This document shows positions 7,520 through 16,842 of a stretch of DNA of 64,000 nt, piece by piece (within the stretch, counting starts at the first letter, position 1; each line of letters opens with the position of its first letter). The stretch spans positions 62,001 through 126,000 of the forward strand of contig JAFLBM010000012.1 in the NCBI GenBank assembly GCA_017303455.1, read 5' to 3'. Source of the stretch: Chitinophagales bacterium. GTDB taxonomy: Bacteria > Bacteroidota > Bacteroidia > Chitinophagales > Chitinophagaceae. The notes below the pieces were generated by a model, which saw only the letters and a program-made list of their open reading frames with translations, had not been told where the DNA came from and did no database searches. Both the position numbers and the translations under genes were made by a program.

Positions 7520-8521
7520 ATGGCAATTTTAAATTTCCAGAAACCTGATAAGATCATTCTGCAAAAGGCTACGGATTTTGAAGCTCAGTTCGAGTTTCGT
7601 CCGTTGGAGCCCGGCTATGGCGTGACGATTGGTAATGCACTTCGCCGTGTATTGCTGAATTCATTGGAAGGCTATGCTATCATCGGTGTGAAGATCGAAG
7701 GTGTGGAACATGAATTCGCTACCATGAAAGGTGTTAGCGAAGATGTGGTGGAGATTTTCCTGAACCTGAAACAGGTTCGTTTCAAAAAGATCGTTGATCA
7801 TGAAGTGGCGAATGAGAAGATCATTTTGTCTATAAAGAACAGGACTGAATTCACTGCCGGTATGATCGGTGAAGGAACACATTCTTTCCAGATCATGAAC
7901 CCGGACCTGCTGATCTGTACGCTTGATTCATCTGCCAAGATGGATGTGGAGCTGACAATCGGTAAAGGCCGCGGTTATGTGCCTGCAGAAGATAATAAGC
8001 CGAAAGATGCGGCGCTGGGTTATATTCCTATCGACGCTATTTACACGCCGATCAAGAATGTAAAATACACGATTGAGAATACCCGTGTGGAACAAAGGAC
8101 TGACTTCGAAAAACTGATCATGGAAGTTTCTACAGATGGTACTATCCATCCGGAAGAAGCAGTGAAACAAGCTTCACGCATCCTGATCCAGCACCTGATG
8201 ATCATCACGGATGAGAACATTACGTTCGATAATAAAGAAGAGAAGAAGGAAGACCTGGTGGACGAACAAACCTTGCAACTGCGTAAAGTGTTGAAGACTC
8301 CATTGGAAGATCTGGACCTGTCTGTTCGTGCCTTTAACTGCTTAAAAGCTGCCAAGATAAACTCCCTGAGTGAACTGGTGCAGTATGAGCAGGAAGACCT
8401 GATGAAATTCCGCAACTTCGGTCAGAAATCACTGGCTGAGATTGAGCAGGTGCTGACTGAAAGAGGTCTGCATTTCGGAATGGACCTGGTGAAACTGGGT
8501 ATTGACCTGAGTGAATTCTAG
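7520..8521 (+). CDS. rpoA: RNA polymerase alpha subunit
   Basis: 333 residues, normal length. The N-terminal dimerisation domain is clear ('FEFRPLEPGYGVTIGNALRR', 'LLNSLEGYAIIGVKIEGVEH'), as is the C-terminal domain with helix-hairpin-helix from about residue 255 ('LEDLDLSVRAFNCLKAAKIN', 'KFRNFGQKSLAEIEQVLTERG'). Alpha starts polymerase assembly and its CTD touches DNA and activators. Its stop codon TAG is followed at once by a GC-rich palindromic repeat. Confidence 0.98.
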   Translation: MAILNFQKPDKIILQKATDFEAQFEFRPLEPGYGVTIGNALRRVLLNSLEGYAIIGVKIEGVEHEFATMKGVSEDVVEIFLNLKQVRFKKIVDHEVANEKIILSIKNRTEFTAGMIGEGTHSFQIMNPDLLICTLDSSAKMDVELTIGKGRGYVPAEDNKPKDAALGYIPIDAIYTPIKNVKYTIENTRVEQRTDFEKLIMEVSTDGTIHPEEAVKQASRILIQHLMIITDENITFDNKEEKKEDLVDEQTLQLRKVLKTPLEDLDLSVRAFNCLKAAKINSLSELVQYEQEDLMKFRNFGQKSLAEIEQVLTERGLHFGMDLVKLGIDLSEF

Positions 8522-8556
8522 GCCTCCCCAAACCCCTCCGCAGGAGGGACTTTAGG
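8521..8556 (+). repeat. GC-rich palindromic repeat (GCCTCCCC-A-ACCCCTCCGCAGGAGGG type)
   Basis: Directly after the rpoA stop. CCCTCC-GCA-GGAGGG is a tight palindrome preceded by GCCTCCCCAAA and followed by ACTTTAGG. Other copies overlap the ends of leuC, leuA and the M1 peptidase gene at 50796. Confidence 0.75.
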
Positions 8557-8659
8557 TCGCCTATAGTTGATAAATATTCATTAACAACGCTGCTTTGAAT
8601 TTCAAAACAGCAAACATTGCAAATCCTGACACGGTGCAATGTATTAAAACTTAAACGTC

Positions 8660-9151
8660 ATGCGTCACGGAGACAAAGTAAAAAATCTAAGCCGCACCAA
8701 AGCTCACAGAGAAGCTTTGCTGAGCAACCTGGCTTGTCAGCTCATCGAACACAAAAGGATCGTTACCACAGTGGCAAAAGCGAAAGCACTGCGTGTATAC
8801 GTGGAGCCCCTGATCACTAAAGGTAAAACCAACACTACGCACCAGCGTCGTGTGGTGTTCAGCTACCTGCAGGATAAGGAAGCGATCAAAGAACTGTTTG
8901 GTAATGTAGCAGAAAAAGTAGCCGGCCGTCCCGGTGGTTATACCCGTATCATTAAGTTAGGTGCCCGCCCCGGTGATAATGCAGAAACTGCATTGATCGA
9001 ACTGGTTGACTTTAACGAGATTTACGGTAAGGGTAAAGGCGAAGCGAAAGCTCCGGCTAAGAAAACCCGCCGTTCCGGTGCTGCGAAAAAGAAAGCAGAA
9101 GGCACGGATAAACCGGAAGCATCTGCAACAGAGGACAAAGCTGCTGAATAA
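8660..9151 (+). CDS. rplQ: Ribosomal protein L17 (bL17)
   Basis: 163 residues. The core (1-116) is typical: '[20 protein letters not shown]', '[20 protein letters not shown]', '[18 protein letters not shown]'. The last 45 residues form a low-complexity Lys/Ala/Glu tail, common in Bacteroidota. Last gene of the alpha operon; a strong terminator follows 26 bases later. Confidence 0.97.
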   Translation: MRHGDKVKNLSRTKAHREALLSNLACQLIEHKRIVTTVAKAKALRVYVEPLITKGKTNTTHQRRVVFSYLQDKEAIKELFGNVAEKVAGRPGGYTRIIKLGARPGDNAETALIELVDFNEIYGKGKGEAKAPAKKTRRSGAAKKKAEGTDKPEASATEDKAAE

Positions 9152-9177
9152 TAGCAACACAACGCTGTTCAATATGA

Positions 9178-9207
9178 ATGCCCCCGGTTTGCCGGGGGCA
9201 TTTTTTT
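9178..9207 (+). terminator. Rho-independent terminator of the infA-rplQ operon
   Basis: Stem ATGCCCCCGG / CCGGGGGCAT with a short loop TTTG, followed by seven T. Very strong hairpin. Confidence 0.9.
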
Positions 9208-9325
9208 AATAATAATACAACGGCAGGCCGGGAGTGACAACGGGTTTTATACGAAAAATGAAGTATTTTCATTTTCACATTTCCCTGCTTGCTATACCAC
9301 TACATTCAACTTTTAAACCAACGAA

Positions 9326-11905
9326 ATGGATCATCCGTCAGGCAGGTCATTGCAGCAATTCAGGAATGAAGTCGGGATCAAATTCCAGCTTTATAACAGC
9401 CTTTTTACATCGCTGCCTTTTCACCGGATTGAAAAGACAGGTATCCTGTTGTCTTTGCTGTCCAATAATTGCGAGGAAGGGTATAAAAAGAAATTAAGCC
9501 CGGTTGAAATACTCGAAGATTTTTTCAGCAAGCATACCATCTATGGCAAAGAAAATGAACGGGCAGATCTCCTGTTCCGCTTTGTACAGTACGTAGAAAG
9601 ACAGGTGGTATTATTTGATGCGCTGGAAGATGCTGCCTTTCGCAGTGTCCATGATCTGAATGGAGTGGGTACATTGAAACATTTAGAATCGGAAGTATTA
9701 CAGGGGAATAAAGAGAGAGAACTTGCCGATAAACTGAAAGATTTTTCTATCCGGATGGTATTAACAGCTCACCCCACACAATTTTACCCGGGTTCTGTAT
9801 TGGGGATCATCAACGACCTGTCAAAGGCACTGAATGATAATAATACCAGCCTGGTAAATACTTACCTGCAACAATTGGGAAAAACACCTTTCTTTAAAAA
9901 GAAAAAGCCAACACCCTATGATGAAGCGGTGAGTTTGATCTGGTACCTGGAGAATATTTTCTATCCTGCAGCCGGGAGGATCATTTCTTCATTAAAGAAC
10001 CAGTTTCCTGATGCTGTGCATAAGCATAACCCTGTTATTCGTATGGGATTCTGGCCGGGTGGTGACAGGGATGGCAATCCATTTGTGACCAGTGATATTA
10101 CGTTGCAGGTAGCCAATGCTTTGCGGGGAGGGATCATTAAGTGTTATTATATGGATGTGCGCCGCCTGCGGAGAAGACTGACCTTTGAAGGGGTGGAAGT
10201 GTTATTGGCGGAATTAGAAAATAAATTATACAATAATCTCTTCATTCCCGGTTTCAAAACAACACTTACCAAGGAAGAAATACTGGCTACATTGGAACAG
10301 ATCAGGCAGATCATTATTTACCAGCATAATGGACTGTTCCTGCATATGATCAATAACCTGATCAGTAAGATCGAAGTATTTGGTTTGCATTTCGCTTCGC
10401 TTGATATCAGGCAGGAGAGTACGGTGCATGGTAAATTACTGGAAGCACTTGCTGCGACAGGAGAAGGCTTACCGGCTGATTATAGTTCATTAACGGATGC
10501 GGAAAAGATCAATCTACTTTCTTCCATCGGGAAACAGGTTGCTGCTGCTACTGTAAGCGATCCTGTTCACCAGGATACGCTGCAAACAATTGCAGCCGTA
10601 AAAAGTATTCACCAGTATAATGGGGAAGCCGGTTGTAACCGGTATATCATCAGCCAATGTAAGTCGGCATTGAATGCCATGGAAGTCTTTGGCTTATTCT
10701 TATTGGGCGGATGGAAAAAAGAAGAACTGAATATTGATATCATCCCGTTGTTTGAAACAATTGATGACCTGCAGGTGTCTGCGGAAGTGATGCGAACATT
10801 GTATAGTAACCCGATTTATAAAGAACATCTGCAGCGAAGAAATAATCACCAGACGATCATGCTTGGTTTTTCCGACGGCACCAAAGATGGCGGCTACCTG
10901 ATGGCCAACTGGAGTATTTATAAAGCCAAGGAAGAATTAACGAGTATATCCAGAGAATATGGCATTGATGTGATCTTCTTTGACGGCCGCGGTGGCCCTC
11001 CTTCAAGAGGCGGTGGCAAAACACATAAGTTCTATGCTTCGATGGGACATAATATTTCCAACAAAGAGATACAGCTAACCATCCAGGGACAAACCGTGAG
11101 CTCCAATTTTGGAACCGTAGATGCGGCACAATTCAATATTGAACAATTATTGAATGCCGGCATTTCAAACGACCTGTTTTCAACAAGGGAGGAAACGCTA
11201 AGTGAAAAAGAAGAAACCTTGTTACAGGAGTTATCAGCTTTAGGCTATCAATCGTATAAAAAATTAAAGGATCATCCATACCTCGCTGATTATTTATTAC
11301 AGGTAAGCCCGTTGCGGTTTTACAGTGAGACAAATATTGGAAGCCGCCCTGCGAAAAGAGGAGCAGCTTCCGGCTTATCGTTAAAAGACCTGCGGGCTAT
11401 TCCTTTTGCCGGGTCCTGGAGCCAGTTGAAACAAAATGTAACAGGGTATTATGGAGTTGGCTCTGCTTTGCAGGAAATGGAAAAACAAGGAAAACTGCTG
11501 GAGTTGCAAAAGCTGTATCACCAGTCACTTTTCTTTAAGACACTGCTTGATAACTGTGAGATGGCGATGATGAAGTCGTTCTTCCCGCTGACCGCCTATT
11601 TGTCGGCGCATAAACAGTTCGGCGAATTATGGCAAATGATCTATGACGAATACGAACTGACCAAACAGTATTTAATGAAAATAACCGGGCAGACGGAATT
11701 GATGGCAGATTACCCGGTGGAACAATTATCGATCCAGATGCGGGAGCGAATTGTTTTGCCGTTAGTGACAATTCAGCAATATGCATTGACGAAGATCCGG
11801 GAAATGGAAGAGCAGTTGATACAGGCCCCTGTAAAGGAAACCTATGAGAAACTGGCGATGCGCTGCTCATTCGGGATCATTAATGCAGGGAGGAATTCAG
11901 CCTAA
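9326..11905 (+). CDS. ppc: Phosphoenolpyruvate carboxylase
   Basis: Carboxylates phosphoenolpyruvate to oxaloacetate, an anaplerotic step. 859 residues, slightly shorter than the E. coli enzyme (883). Catalytic His lies in VLTAHPTQ (about residue 149); other family motifs are 'MGFWPGGDRDGNPFVTSDIT', 'HFASLDIRQES', 'MLGFSDGTKDGGYLMANWS' and the glycine-rich loop FFDGRGGPPSRGGG near 551-564. The C-terminus ends INAGRNSA, close to but not identical with the usual RNTG ending that reaches the active site. Monocistronic by position: 175 bases from rplQ and with its own upstream region; aguB follows after 55 bases with its own promoter-like box. Confidence 0.95.
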   Translation: MDHPSGRSLQQFRNEVGIKFQLYNSLFTSLPFHRIEKTGILLSLLSNNCEEGYKKKLSPVEILEDFFSKHTIYGKENERADLLFRFVQYVERQVVLFDALEDAAFRSVHDLNGVGTLKHLESEVLQGNKERELADKLKDFSIRMVLTAHPTQFYPGSVLGIINDLSKALNDNNTSLVNTYLQQLGKTPFFKKKKPTPYDEAVSLIWYLENIFYPAAGRIISSLKNQFPDAVHKHNPVIRMGFWPGGDRDGNPFVTSDITLQVANALRGGIIKCYYMDVRRLRRRLTFEGVEVLLAELENKLYNNLFIPGFKTTLTKEEILATLEQIRQIIIYQHNGLFLHMINNLISKIEVFGLHFASLDIRQESTVHGKLLEALAATGEGLPADYSSLTDAEKINLLSSIGKQVAAATVSDPVHQDTLQTIAAVKSIHQYNGEAGCNRYIISQCKSALNAMEVFGLFLLGGWKKEELNIDIIPLFETIDDLQVSAEVMRTLYSNPIYKEHLQRRNNHQTIMLGFSDGTKDGGYLMANWSIYKAKEELTSISREYGIDVIFFDGRGGPPSRGGGKTHKFYASMGHNISNKEIQLTIQGQTVSSNFGTVDAAQFNIEQLLNAGISNDLFSTREETLSEKEETLLQELSALGYQSYKKLKDHPYLADYLLQVSPLRFYSETNIGSRPAKRGAASGLSLKDLRAIPFAGSWSQLKQNVTGYYGVGSALQEMEKQGKLLELQKLYHQSLFFKTLLDNCEMAMMKSFFPLTAYLSAHKQFGELWQMIYDEYELTKQYLMKITGQTELMADYPVEQLSIQMRERIVLPLVTIQQYALTKIREMEEQLIQAPVKETYEKLAMRCSFGIINAGRNSA

Positions 11906-11935
11906 GATTTGCAGTATCTGCTGGTATCAATTTTA

Positions 11936-11943
11936 TATTTTTG
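11936..11943 (+). promoter_or_regulatory. Putative promoter -7 box upstream of aguB
   Basis: TATTTTTG matches TAnnTTTG and lies 17 bases before the aguB ATG. A TTTG occurs at 11908-11911, a few bases further upstream than the ideal spacing. Confidence 0.45.
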
Positions 11944-11960
11944 CATCTCAATTCAACAGC

Positions 11961-12836
11961 ATGAGCAAAGTAAAAATCGGAATGGTGCAGATGAGCTGTA
12001 CCGGGAATAAGGAAGACAACCTGGCCAAAGCGATTGCAGGTGTGAAGAAAGCGGCTGCTGCTGGAGCACAGATCGTTTGCCTGCAGGAATTATTTACTTC
12101 TTTATATTTCTGTGATGTGGAAGATTACGAGAATTTCAAACTGGCGGAACCGATACCGGGTCCCTCTACTGATGCGATGCAAAAAGTAGCGAAAGAAGCA
12201 GGAGTAGTAATCATAGCTTCGTTGTTTGAGAAGAGAGCACAGGGCTTGTATCATAATACCACTGCCGTGATTGATGCGGATGGCAGTTACCTGGGTAAAT
12301 ACAGGAAGATGCATATCCCCGATGACCCGGCTTATTATGAGAAATTTTATTTCACGCCGGGTGATCTTGGGTATAAAGTATGGAAGACAAAATTTGCCAC
12401 GATCGGTGTATTGATCTGCTGGGACCAGTGGTATCCTGAAGCCGCCCGTATCACTTCATTGATGGGTGCGGAGATCTTATTTTATCCTACGGCCATTGGC
12501 TGGGCTACTGCACAGGATGAGGCAACAAATACCGAGCAATATGGAGCCTGGCAAACAATACAGCGTAGTCATGCCGTTGCCAACGGGGTACATGTGGTAA
12601 GTGTGAACAGGGTGGGATTTGAGCAGAATGGTGCTATGAAATTCTGGGGTGGCTCATTTGTGTCCAATCCTTTCGGAACAGTTTTGTACAAAGCTTCTCA
12701 TGAGGAAGAAGAAATAAAAGTACTGGAACTGGACCTGGCTAAAACGGATCAGTACAGAACGCACTGGCCTTTTATGAGGGACAGAAGAATTGATTCTTAC
12801 CAACCGATTACAAAACGTTTCATCGACGAAGAATAA
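11961..12836 (+). CDS. aguB: N-carbamoylputrescine amidase (nitrilase superfamily)
   Basis: Hydrolyses N-carbamoylputrescine to putrescine, CO2 and ammonia. Nitrilase fold with Glu-Lys-Cys triad: Glu in LQELF (near residue 42), Lys in YRKMHIPDD (near 118), Cys in LICWDQWYPEA (near 154). The ATG at 11961 gives the family start MSKVKIGMVQMSC; the frame is open upstream into the ppc end, but that segment has no similarity to the family. The next gene is agmatine deiminase, the preceding step, which supports the substrate assignment over other nitrilases. Length 291 residues is normal. Confidence 0.93.
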   Translation: MSKVKIGMVQMSCTGNKEDNLAKAIAGVKKAAAAGAQIVCLQELFTSLYFCDVEDYENFKLAEPIPGPSTDAMQKVAKEAGVVIIASLFEKRAQGLYHNTTAVIDADGSYLGKYRKMHIPDDPAYYEKFYFTPGDLGYKVWKTKFATIGVLICWDQWYPEAARITSLMGAEILFYPTAIGWATAQDEATNTEQYGAWQTIQRSHAVANGVHVVSVNRVGFEQNGAMKFWGGSFVSNPFGTVLYKASHEEEEIKVLELDLAKTDQYRTHWPFMRDRRIDSYQPITKRFIDEE

Positions 12837-12841
12837 AATAG

Positions 12842-12914
12842 TGTTCATGGTTCATGGCCTATAGTTCATAGTGAAACCAAAGCCATTACCATGAGCCATT
12901 AACCATGAACTATG
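12842..12914. repeat. Intergenic word repeat with inverted halves, TTCATGG family
   Basis: Left half: GTTCATGGTTCATGGCC, TATAGTTCATAG. Right half: GCCATTACCATGAGCC, ATTAACCATGAACTATGAGC, the inverted complement of the left words. The aguA start codon is inside the last word (CTATGAGC). Confidence 0.75.
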
Positions 12915-13964
12915 AGCTTCGAAGCAAAAACTCCCAAAGAAGCAGGCTACTATTTCCCCGCTGAATTTGCACCACATACAGCTACCTGGCTTAGCTGGCC
13001 GCATAAAGAAGCTTCCTGGCCGGATAAGATCCATACGATCTTTCCGTATTATGCCCAATTTATTAAAGAGCTGACAAAAGGGGAGCAGGTTAAAATTAAT
13101 GTGGCTGATGAAACCATGAAGAATTTTGCTATCGGTCATTTGCAACATGCAGAAGTTGACCTGTCAAAAGTGGAATTCTTTTTTCATCCAACAAACGATG
13201 CCTGGTGCCGGGATCATGGCCCGGCTTTTCTGATCAACCCGGCAGCCATACAAAAGAAAGTCATCGTGGACTGGGGTTATAATGCCTGGGGTAATAAGTA
13301 TCCTCCTTATGACCTGGATGATGTGATACCAACACTGATCGGTAAACATTATAATATTCCGGTGTATCACCCGGGTATTGTGATGGAAGGGGGCTCAGTT
13401 GAATTTAACGGGAAAGGAACAGTGATGACATCCACGGCCTGTTTATTAAATCCAAACCGTAACCCGCGTTTGAACCAGCAGCAGATAGAAGAATACCTTT
13501 ATAATTATTACGGTATGGAGCAGGTATTATGGGTGGATGAGGGAATAGTGGGTGATGATACGGATGGTCATATTGATGATACTGTCAGGTTTGTAAATGA
13601 AGATACCGTGATAACCGTAATAGAAGAGAATAAGAATGATGAGAACTATGCGTTACTTCAGCATAACCTGCAGCAATTAAAGGCTATGCGTTTATTGAAT
13701 GGCAAGCAACTCAATATTGTTGAACTACCGATGCCTGATGAAGTCATTTGGGAGGAGCAACGGCTGCCTGCATCTTATGCTAATTTTTACATAGCGAATA
13801 AATCTGTTATCGTCCCCACTTTTCGTTGTAATAAAGATGAGAAAGCATTGCAGATCATCCAGGGTTGTTTCCCCGGCCGGGAGGTAGTGGGTATCGATTC
13901 AACTGAGATCATCTGGGGACTGGGTAGTTTTCATTGCCTGAGCCAGCAGGAACCTTTCGTATGA
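12912..13964 (+). CDS. aguA: Agmatine deiminase
   Basis: Converts agmatine to N-carbamoylputrescine and ammonia, upstream of AguB in the arginine-decarboxylase route to putrescine. Family motifs: 'TPKEAGYYFPAEFAPHTATW', WCRDHGP (near 98), 'EGGSVEFNGKGTVMTSTACL', 'DDTDGHIDDTVRF' and the catalytic Cys in GSFHCLSQQ near residue 344. 350 residues, normal. The start codon ATGAGC coincides with the last word of the upstream repeat, and the first codons differ from the usual short N-terminus, so the repeat appears to have replaced the original start region. Confidence 0.93.
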   Translation: MSFEAKTPKEAGYYFPAEFAPHTATWLSWPHKEASWPDKIHTIFPYYAQFIKELTKGEQVKINVADETMKNFAIGHLQHAEVDLSKVEFFFHPTNDAWCRDHGPAFLINPAAIQKKVIVDWGYNAWGNKYPPYDLDDVIPTLIGKHYNIPVYHPGIVMEGGSVEFNGKGTVMTSTACLLNPNRNPRLNQQQIEEYLYNYYGMEQVLWVDEGIVGDDTDGHIDDTVRFVNEDTVITVIEENKNDENYALLQHNLQQLKAMRLLNGKQLNIVELPMPDEVIWEEQRLPASYANFYIANKSVIVPTFRCNKDEKALQIIQGCFPGREVVGIDSTEIIWGLGSFHCLSQQEPFV

Positions 13965-13986
13965 TTTTTTCAGTACGATACAAGGA

Positions 13987-14012
13987 AAGCCCCTTGTAGA
14001 AACAAGGGGCTT
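13987..14012. terminator. Bidirectional terminator between aguA and the porin gene
   Basis: Perfect arms AAGCCCCTTGT and ACAAGGGGCTT with a four-base loop between convergent genes. T tracts are short on both sides, so efficiency is uncertain. Confidence 0.65.
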
Positions 14013-14058
14013 CTAACGATTGCTTGCCATATTAAAATCTTACTAAACCATTTTTCTC

Positions 14059-15165
14059 TCAGAACGAATAGACAGCAGCAAACAGGAAATTGGCGGCTGC
14101 TTTTTTAAATATCCCGTCTTTATCAACAAAAGTTTCTTTGTTAGAATTGTCCAACCGGAATTCAGGGATGAAGGTGAAACCACCTGACTTGAAATTGGCC
14201 GATAACGTGGTGGCGAAAATGTTGCAGCCATCAGGATTTACAGCAATTTTCAGGTTGTTCTTATCACTGAAGTATTCTCCTCTCAGGGTAAGTCCGAACC
14301 AGGGTTTCGGATCAAAATTCAGGTATAAAGCTGAACCCCACCAGGCCAGGCTTTCTGTATTCTTACTGCCATCCCAGAATTTGGTTGAATTAATGGTTCC
14401 ATTATAACCAATATTGAACTTGTCGCTTATTTTGGCAGTTACCACGGCATCAAACTGGTTGGTCTTTGATGTATCAGGGTTTTGCCCGCTAACATAGTTC
14501 AGGAAGAATTTTACATTATCAGAAGCTGCAAAACTGTACTGCGCCAGTAAAAATTTCTTATTGATATAGTCATCCGGTGGAATGCGGAAGTCTGTAGCGT
14601 TGGCAATACCCAGCATCACACTGTGTTTTCCTTTACTGACTTCTGCCTTTAAGCCGGTGTGGGAGAATGGTCCGTTCGTGAACATATAGCTCATACTGTA
14701 GTTACGGTTCAACTGGGGATCCAATAGCTCATATCCTACATGAGTGCCCCAGGTACCCAGTGTGAATTTCAGCCAGTCGGTTGGTGAATAGCTGATATAA
14801 AGTTGTTTGATGGCCTGGGTGATACCATCATCCGTGTAGGCAAAACTTTTTGCCCTTGGACCAAATCCCAGGTCAGCCACGGCACTTACTTTTTCTCCTT
14901 TATGTTCAAATTTCAAACTGGCCATGCCCAGCGAGAACGCATTATGCGTTTGGGTGAAGCTGGTGAAACTGTTAGCTGTTGTTTTTCCAAAGTCATATTT
15001 ATAATAACCATCCACAGAACCGGTAATGGTCAGCACCGGTGCTTTCTTTTCTTCTTCCGGAGCAGGAGCGGCTGCAGAGTCAGTAACTACGGATGCGATC
15101 TGGGCTTCAGCGAAAGTAAATGACAGCAAGCCCATGGCTGCCACAAGGAGTTTTTTTTGTAACAT
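14059..15165 (-). CDS. Outer-membrane beta-barrel porin (OmpL-like, BBP2 type)
   Basis: 368 residues with a Sec signal peptide ('MLQKKLLVAAMGLLSFTFA', cleavage after AEA near 21), an Ala/Pro/Glu linker, then a long series of amphipathic strands ending in Phe (AVYSF), the usual barrel C-terminus. Motifs such as 'ITGSVDGYYKYDFGKTTANS' and 'QLYISYSPTDWLKFTLGTWG' match the putative beta-barrel porin family common next to ammonium transporter genes in Bacteroidota. It probably admits ammonium or small nitrogen compounds across the outer membrane; that role is inferred from its place downstream of amt and gltBD. Confidence 0.85.
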   Translation of the reverse strand: MLQKKLLVAAMGLLSFTFAEAQIASVVTDSAAAPAPEEEKKAPVLTITGSVDGYYKYDFGKTTANSFTSFTQTHNAFSLGMASLKFEHKGEKVSAVADLGFGPRAKSFAYTDDGITQAIKQLYISYSPTDWLKFTLGTWGTHVGYELLDPQLNRNYSMSYMFTNGPFSHTGLKAEVSKGKHSVMLGIANATDFRIPPDDYINKKFLLAQYSFAASDNVKFFLNYVSGQNPDTSKTNQFDAVVTAKISDKFNIGYNGTINSTKFWDGSKNTESLAWWGSALYLNFDPKPWFGLTLRGEYFSDKNNLKIAVNPDGCNIFATTLSANFKSGGFTFIPEFRLDNSNKETFVDKDGIFKKAAANFLFAAVYSF

Positions 15166-15202
15166 TGTAATGCATTTTATATGTTAAGAAAAGGGTACGG
15201 TA

Positions 15203-15231
15203 GGTATATGCTTTTGCGAGAAGCGTATACC
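15203..15231. other. Stem-loop between amt and the porin gene
   Basis: Arms GGTATATGCTT and AAGCGTATACC pair with one G-U wobble. No T tract follows on either strand, so a processing or regulatory hairpin is as likely as a terminator. Confidence 0.4.
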
Positions 15232-15255
15232 GGTTATACTGTGCCTTTTTCTGTT

Positions 15256-16659
15256 TTATTTAATTTCTGCTGGTTTTTCTACAATAGCTCCGTTGTTGTG
15301 AACTAACAAAGTGCCCTGGAGATATTTCTCGTCGTGTTGTGAAGCATCCAATCCTTCTTCTTCTTCGCTTTCACTCACTCTCATGGGAATGACGAAGTTG
15401 ATGAACTTGAAGATGGCATAGGAAACGATGAAGCTATATGCAACAACGATGGCCATGGCTTTCAACTGGGTGAAAAAGAAGCCCGGGTTTCCGTAGAATA
15501 AACCCTCAGGACCTTCCGCGATACCATGAACTTTAGTGCTGGCAAAAACACCGGTCATCAGCATACCCACCATACCACCAAGACCATGGCAGGGGAATAC
15601 ATCCAGAGTATCATCCAGTTTTGATTTTTGTTTGATGCTGACTGCTATATTCGATACAATAGCACCCACTAAACCGATGATGATACTTTGGGGAATACCT
15701 ACATAACCGGCAGCTGGTGTGATGGCTACGAGACCAACAACTGCACCGATACAGAACCCGAGTACAGAAGGTTTTTTACCTTTTATTACATCAAAGAACA
15801 TCCAGGCCAGGCCCGCAGAAGAAGCAGCGGTGGTAGTTGTTCCAAAAGCATTTACCGCTAATGAAGTGGCGCCAACCGCGGAGCCGGCATTGAAGCCAAA
15901 CCAACCAAACCAGAGTAAGCCGGTTCCGATCAGAACGTAAGGAACGTTTGCAGGAGGTATCTCTTTATTTTCAATATGTGATTTCCTTCTTTTCAATACC
16001 ATGGCACCGGCAAGGGCAGCACAACCTGCTGTTATATGTACTACAGTACCACCGGCAAAATCCCAGGCACCCATTTTAGCAAGGAAACCTTCCGGATGCC
16101 AGCTCCAGTGTGCTACCGGTGCATATACCAGTAAGGCAAAAAGAACAATGAATAAAATGTAGGAGGTAAAGCGGATACGTTCAGCAACGGCACCCACTAC
16201 CAGCCCGGGAGTGATGATGGCGAACATTAACTGAAACAGGGAAAATAACGAAAGAGGGATCGTGTTTGCCAATGGCCAGGCAGCTCCTGATTTTACGCCG
16301 TCATAGAATGCGTAGGTCGAAGGATTACCAATAAAACCATTGATTGATTCACCAAAAGCAAGACTAAACCCGCATACCACCCAAAGAACACCAACGATAC
16401 CGGCGGCAACTACGCTTTTGATCATCGTTGAGATCACATTTTTACGGTGAACCATACCGCCATAGAAAAAGGCGAGGCCCGGGGTCATCAGGAAAACAAG
16501 GGCTGTGGAAACAAGTACCCAGGCAATATCGGACGAATTGTACTGGGGGTCTTTTTCGCCGGGTACATAATCGGCAGCCGGCTTAATGAACATGGCAATA
16601 ATGGCAACCGCGACAAGTATCACAAATGGAAGGATCTGTTTGGCTCTTACTTTACTCAT
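15256..16659 (-). CDS. amt: Ammonium transporter, Amt family
   Basis: 467 residues, about 11-12 membrane segments. The N-terminal hydrophobic segment (residues 8-25) is followed by a short periplasmic stretch and then the Amt core ('FLMTPGLAFFYGGMVHRKNV'). The twin pore histidines are present in VVHITAGCAALAG and in FPCHGLGGMVGM. The cytosolic C-terminal tail has the expected Ser/Glu-rich region. It conducts ammonium into the cell for GltBD and glutamine synthetase. A 184-base AT-rich gap with a 22-base palindrome precedes it, so it likely has its own promoter. Confidence 0.95.
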   Translation of the reverse strand: MSKVRAKQILPFVILVAVAIIAMFIKPAADYVPGEKDPQYNSSDIAWVLVSTALVFLMTPGLAFFYGGMVHRKNVISTMIKSVVAAGIVGVLWVVCGFSLAFGESINGFIGNPSTYAFYDGVKSGAAWPLANTIPLSLFSLFQLMFAIITPGLVVGAVAERIRFTSYILFIVLFALLVYAPVAHWSWHPEGFLAKMGAWDFAGGTVVHITAGCAALAGAMVLKRRKSHIENKEIPPANVPYVLIGTGLLWFGWFGFNAGSAVGATSLAVNAFGTTTTAASSAGLAWMFFDVIKGKKPSVLGFCIGAVVGLVAITPAAGYVGIPQSIIIGLVGAIVSNIAVSIKQKSKLDDTLDVFPCHGLGGMVGMLMTGVFASTKVHGIAEGPEGLFYGNPGFFFTQLKAMAIVVAYSFIVSYAIFKFINFVIPMRVSESEEEEGLDASQHDEKYLQGTLLVHNNGAIVEKPAEIK

Positions 16660-16682
16660 AGCTGGTTTTTTAGTTTATAAAA

Positions 16683-16704
16683 ATTAATAATTTGAATTAT
16701 TAAT
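16683..16704. promoter_or_regulatory. Perfect 22-base palindrome upstream of amt (candidate operator)
   Basis: Arms ATTAATAATT and AATTATTAAT with a TG spacer, 24 bases before the amt start codon and inside a very AT-rich gap. Size and symmetry fit a dimeric regulator site. AT-rich palindromes arise easily by chance, so this is a candidate only. Confidence 0.4.
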
Positions 16705-16842
16705 CTAAAAATACCAGTTTATTCAATTAACATGTGTTAGTTTTATTGAATAAGTGAATAAAATGATAATAAAACTGAGTTTTAATTTAAAAAATATTAT
16801 AGTATTTAAATTAATAATGTTTTAAAGAGGTATGCGATTAAC

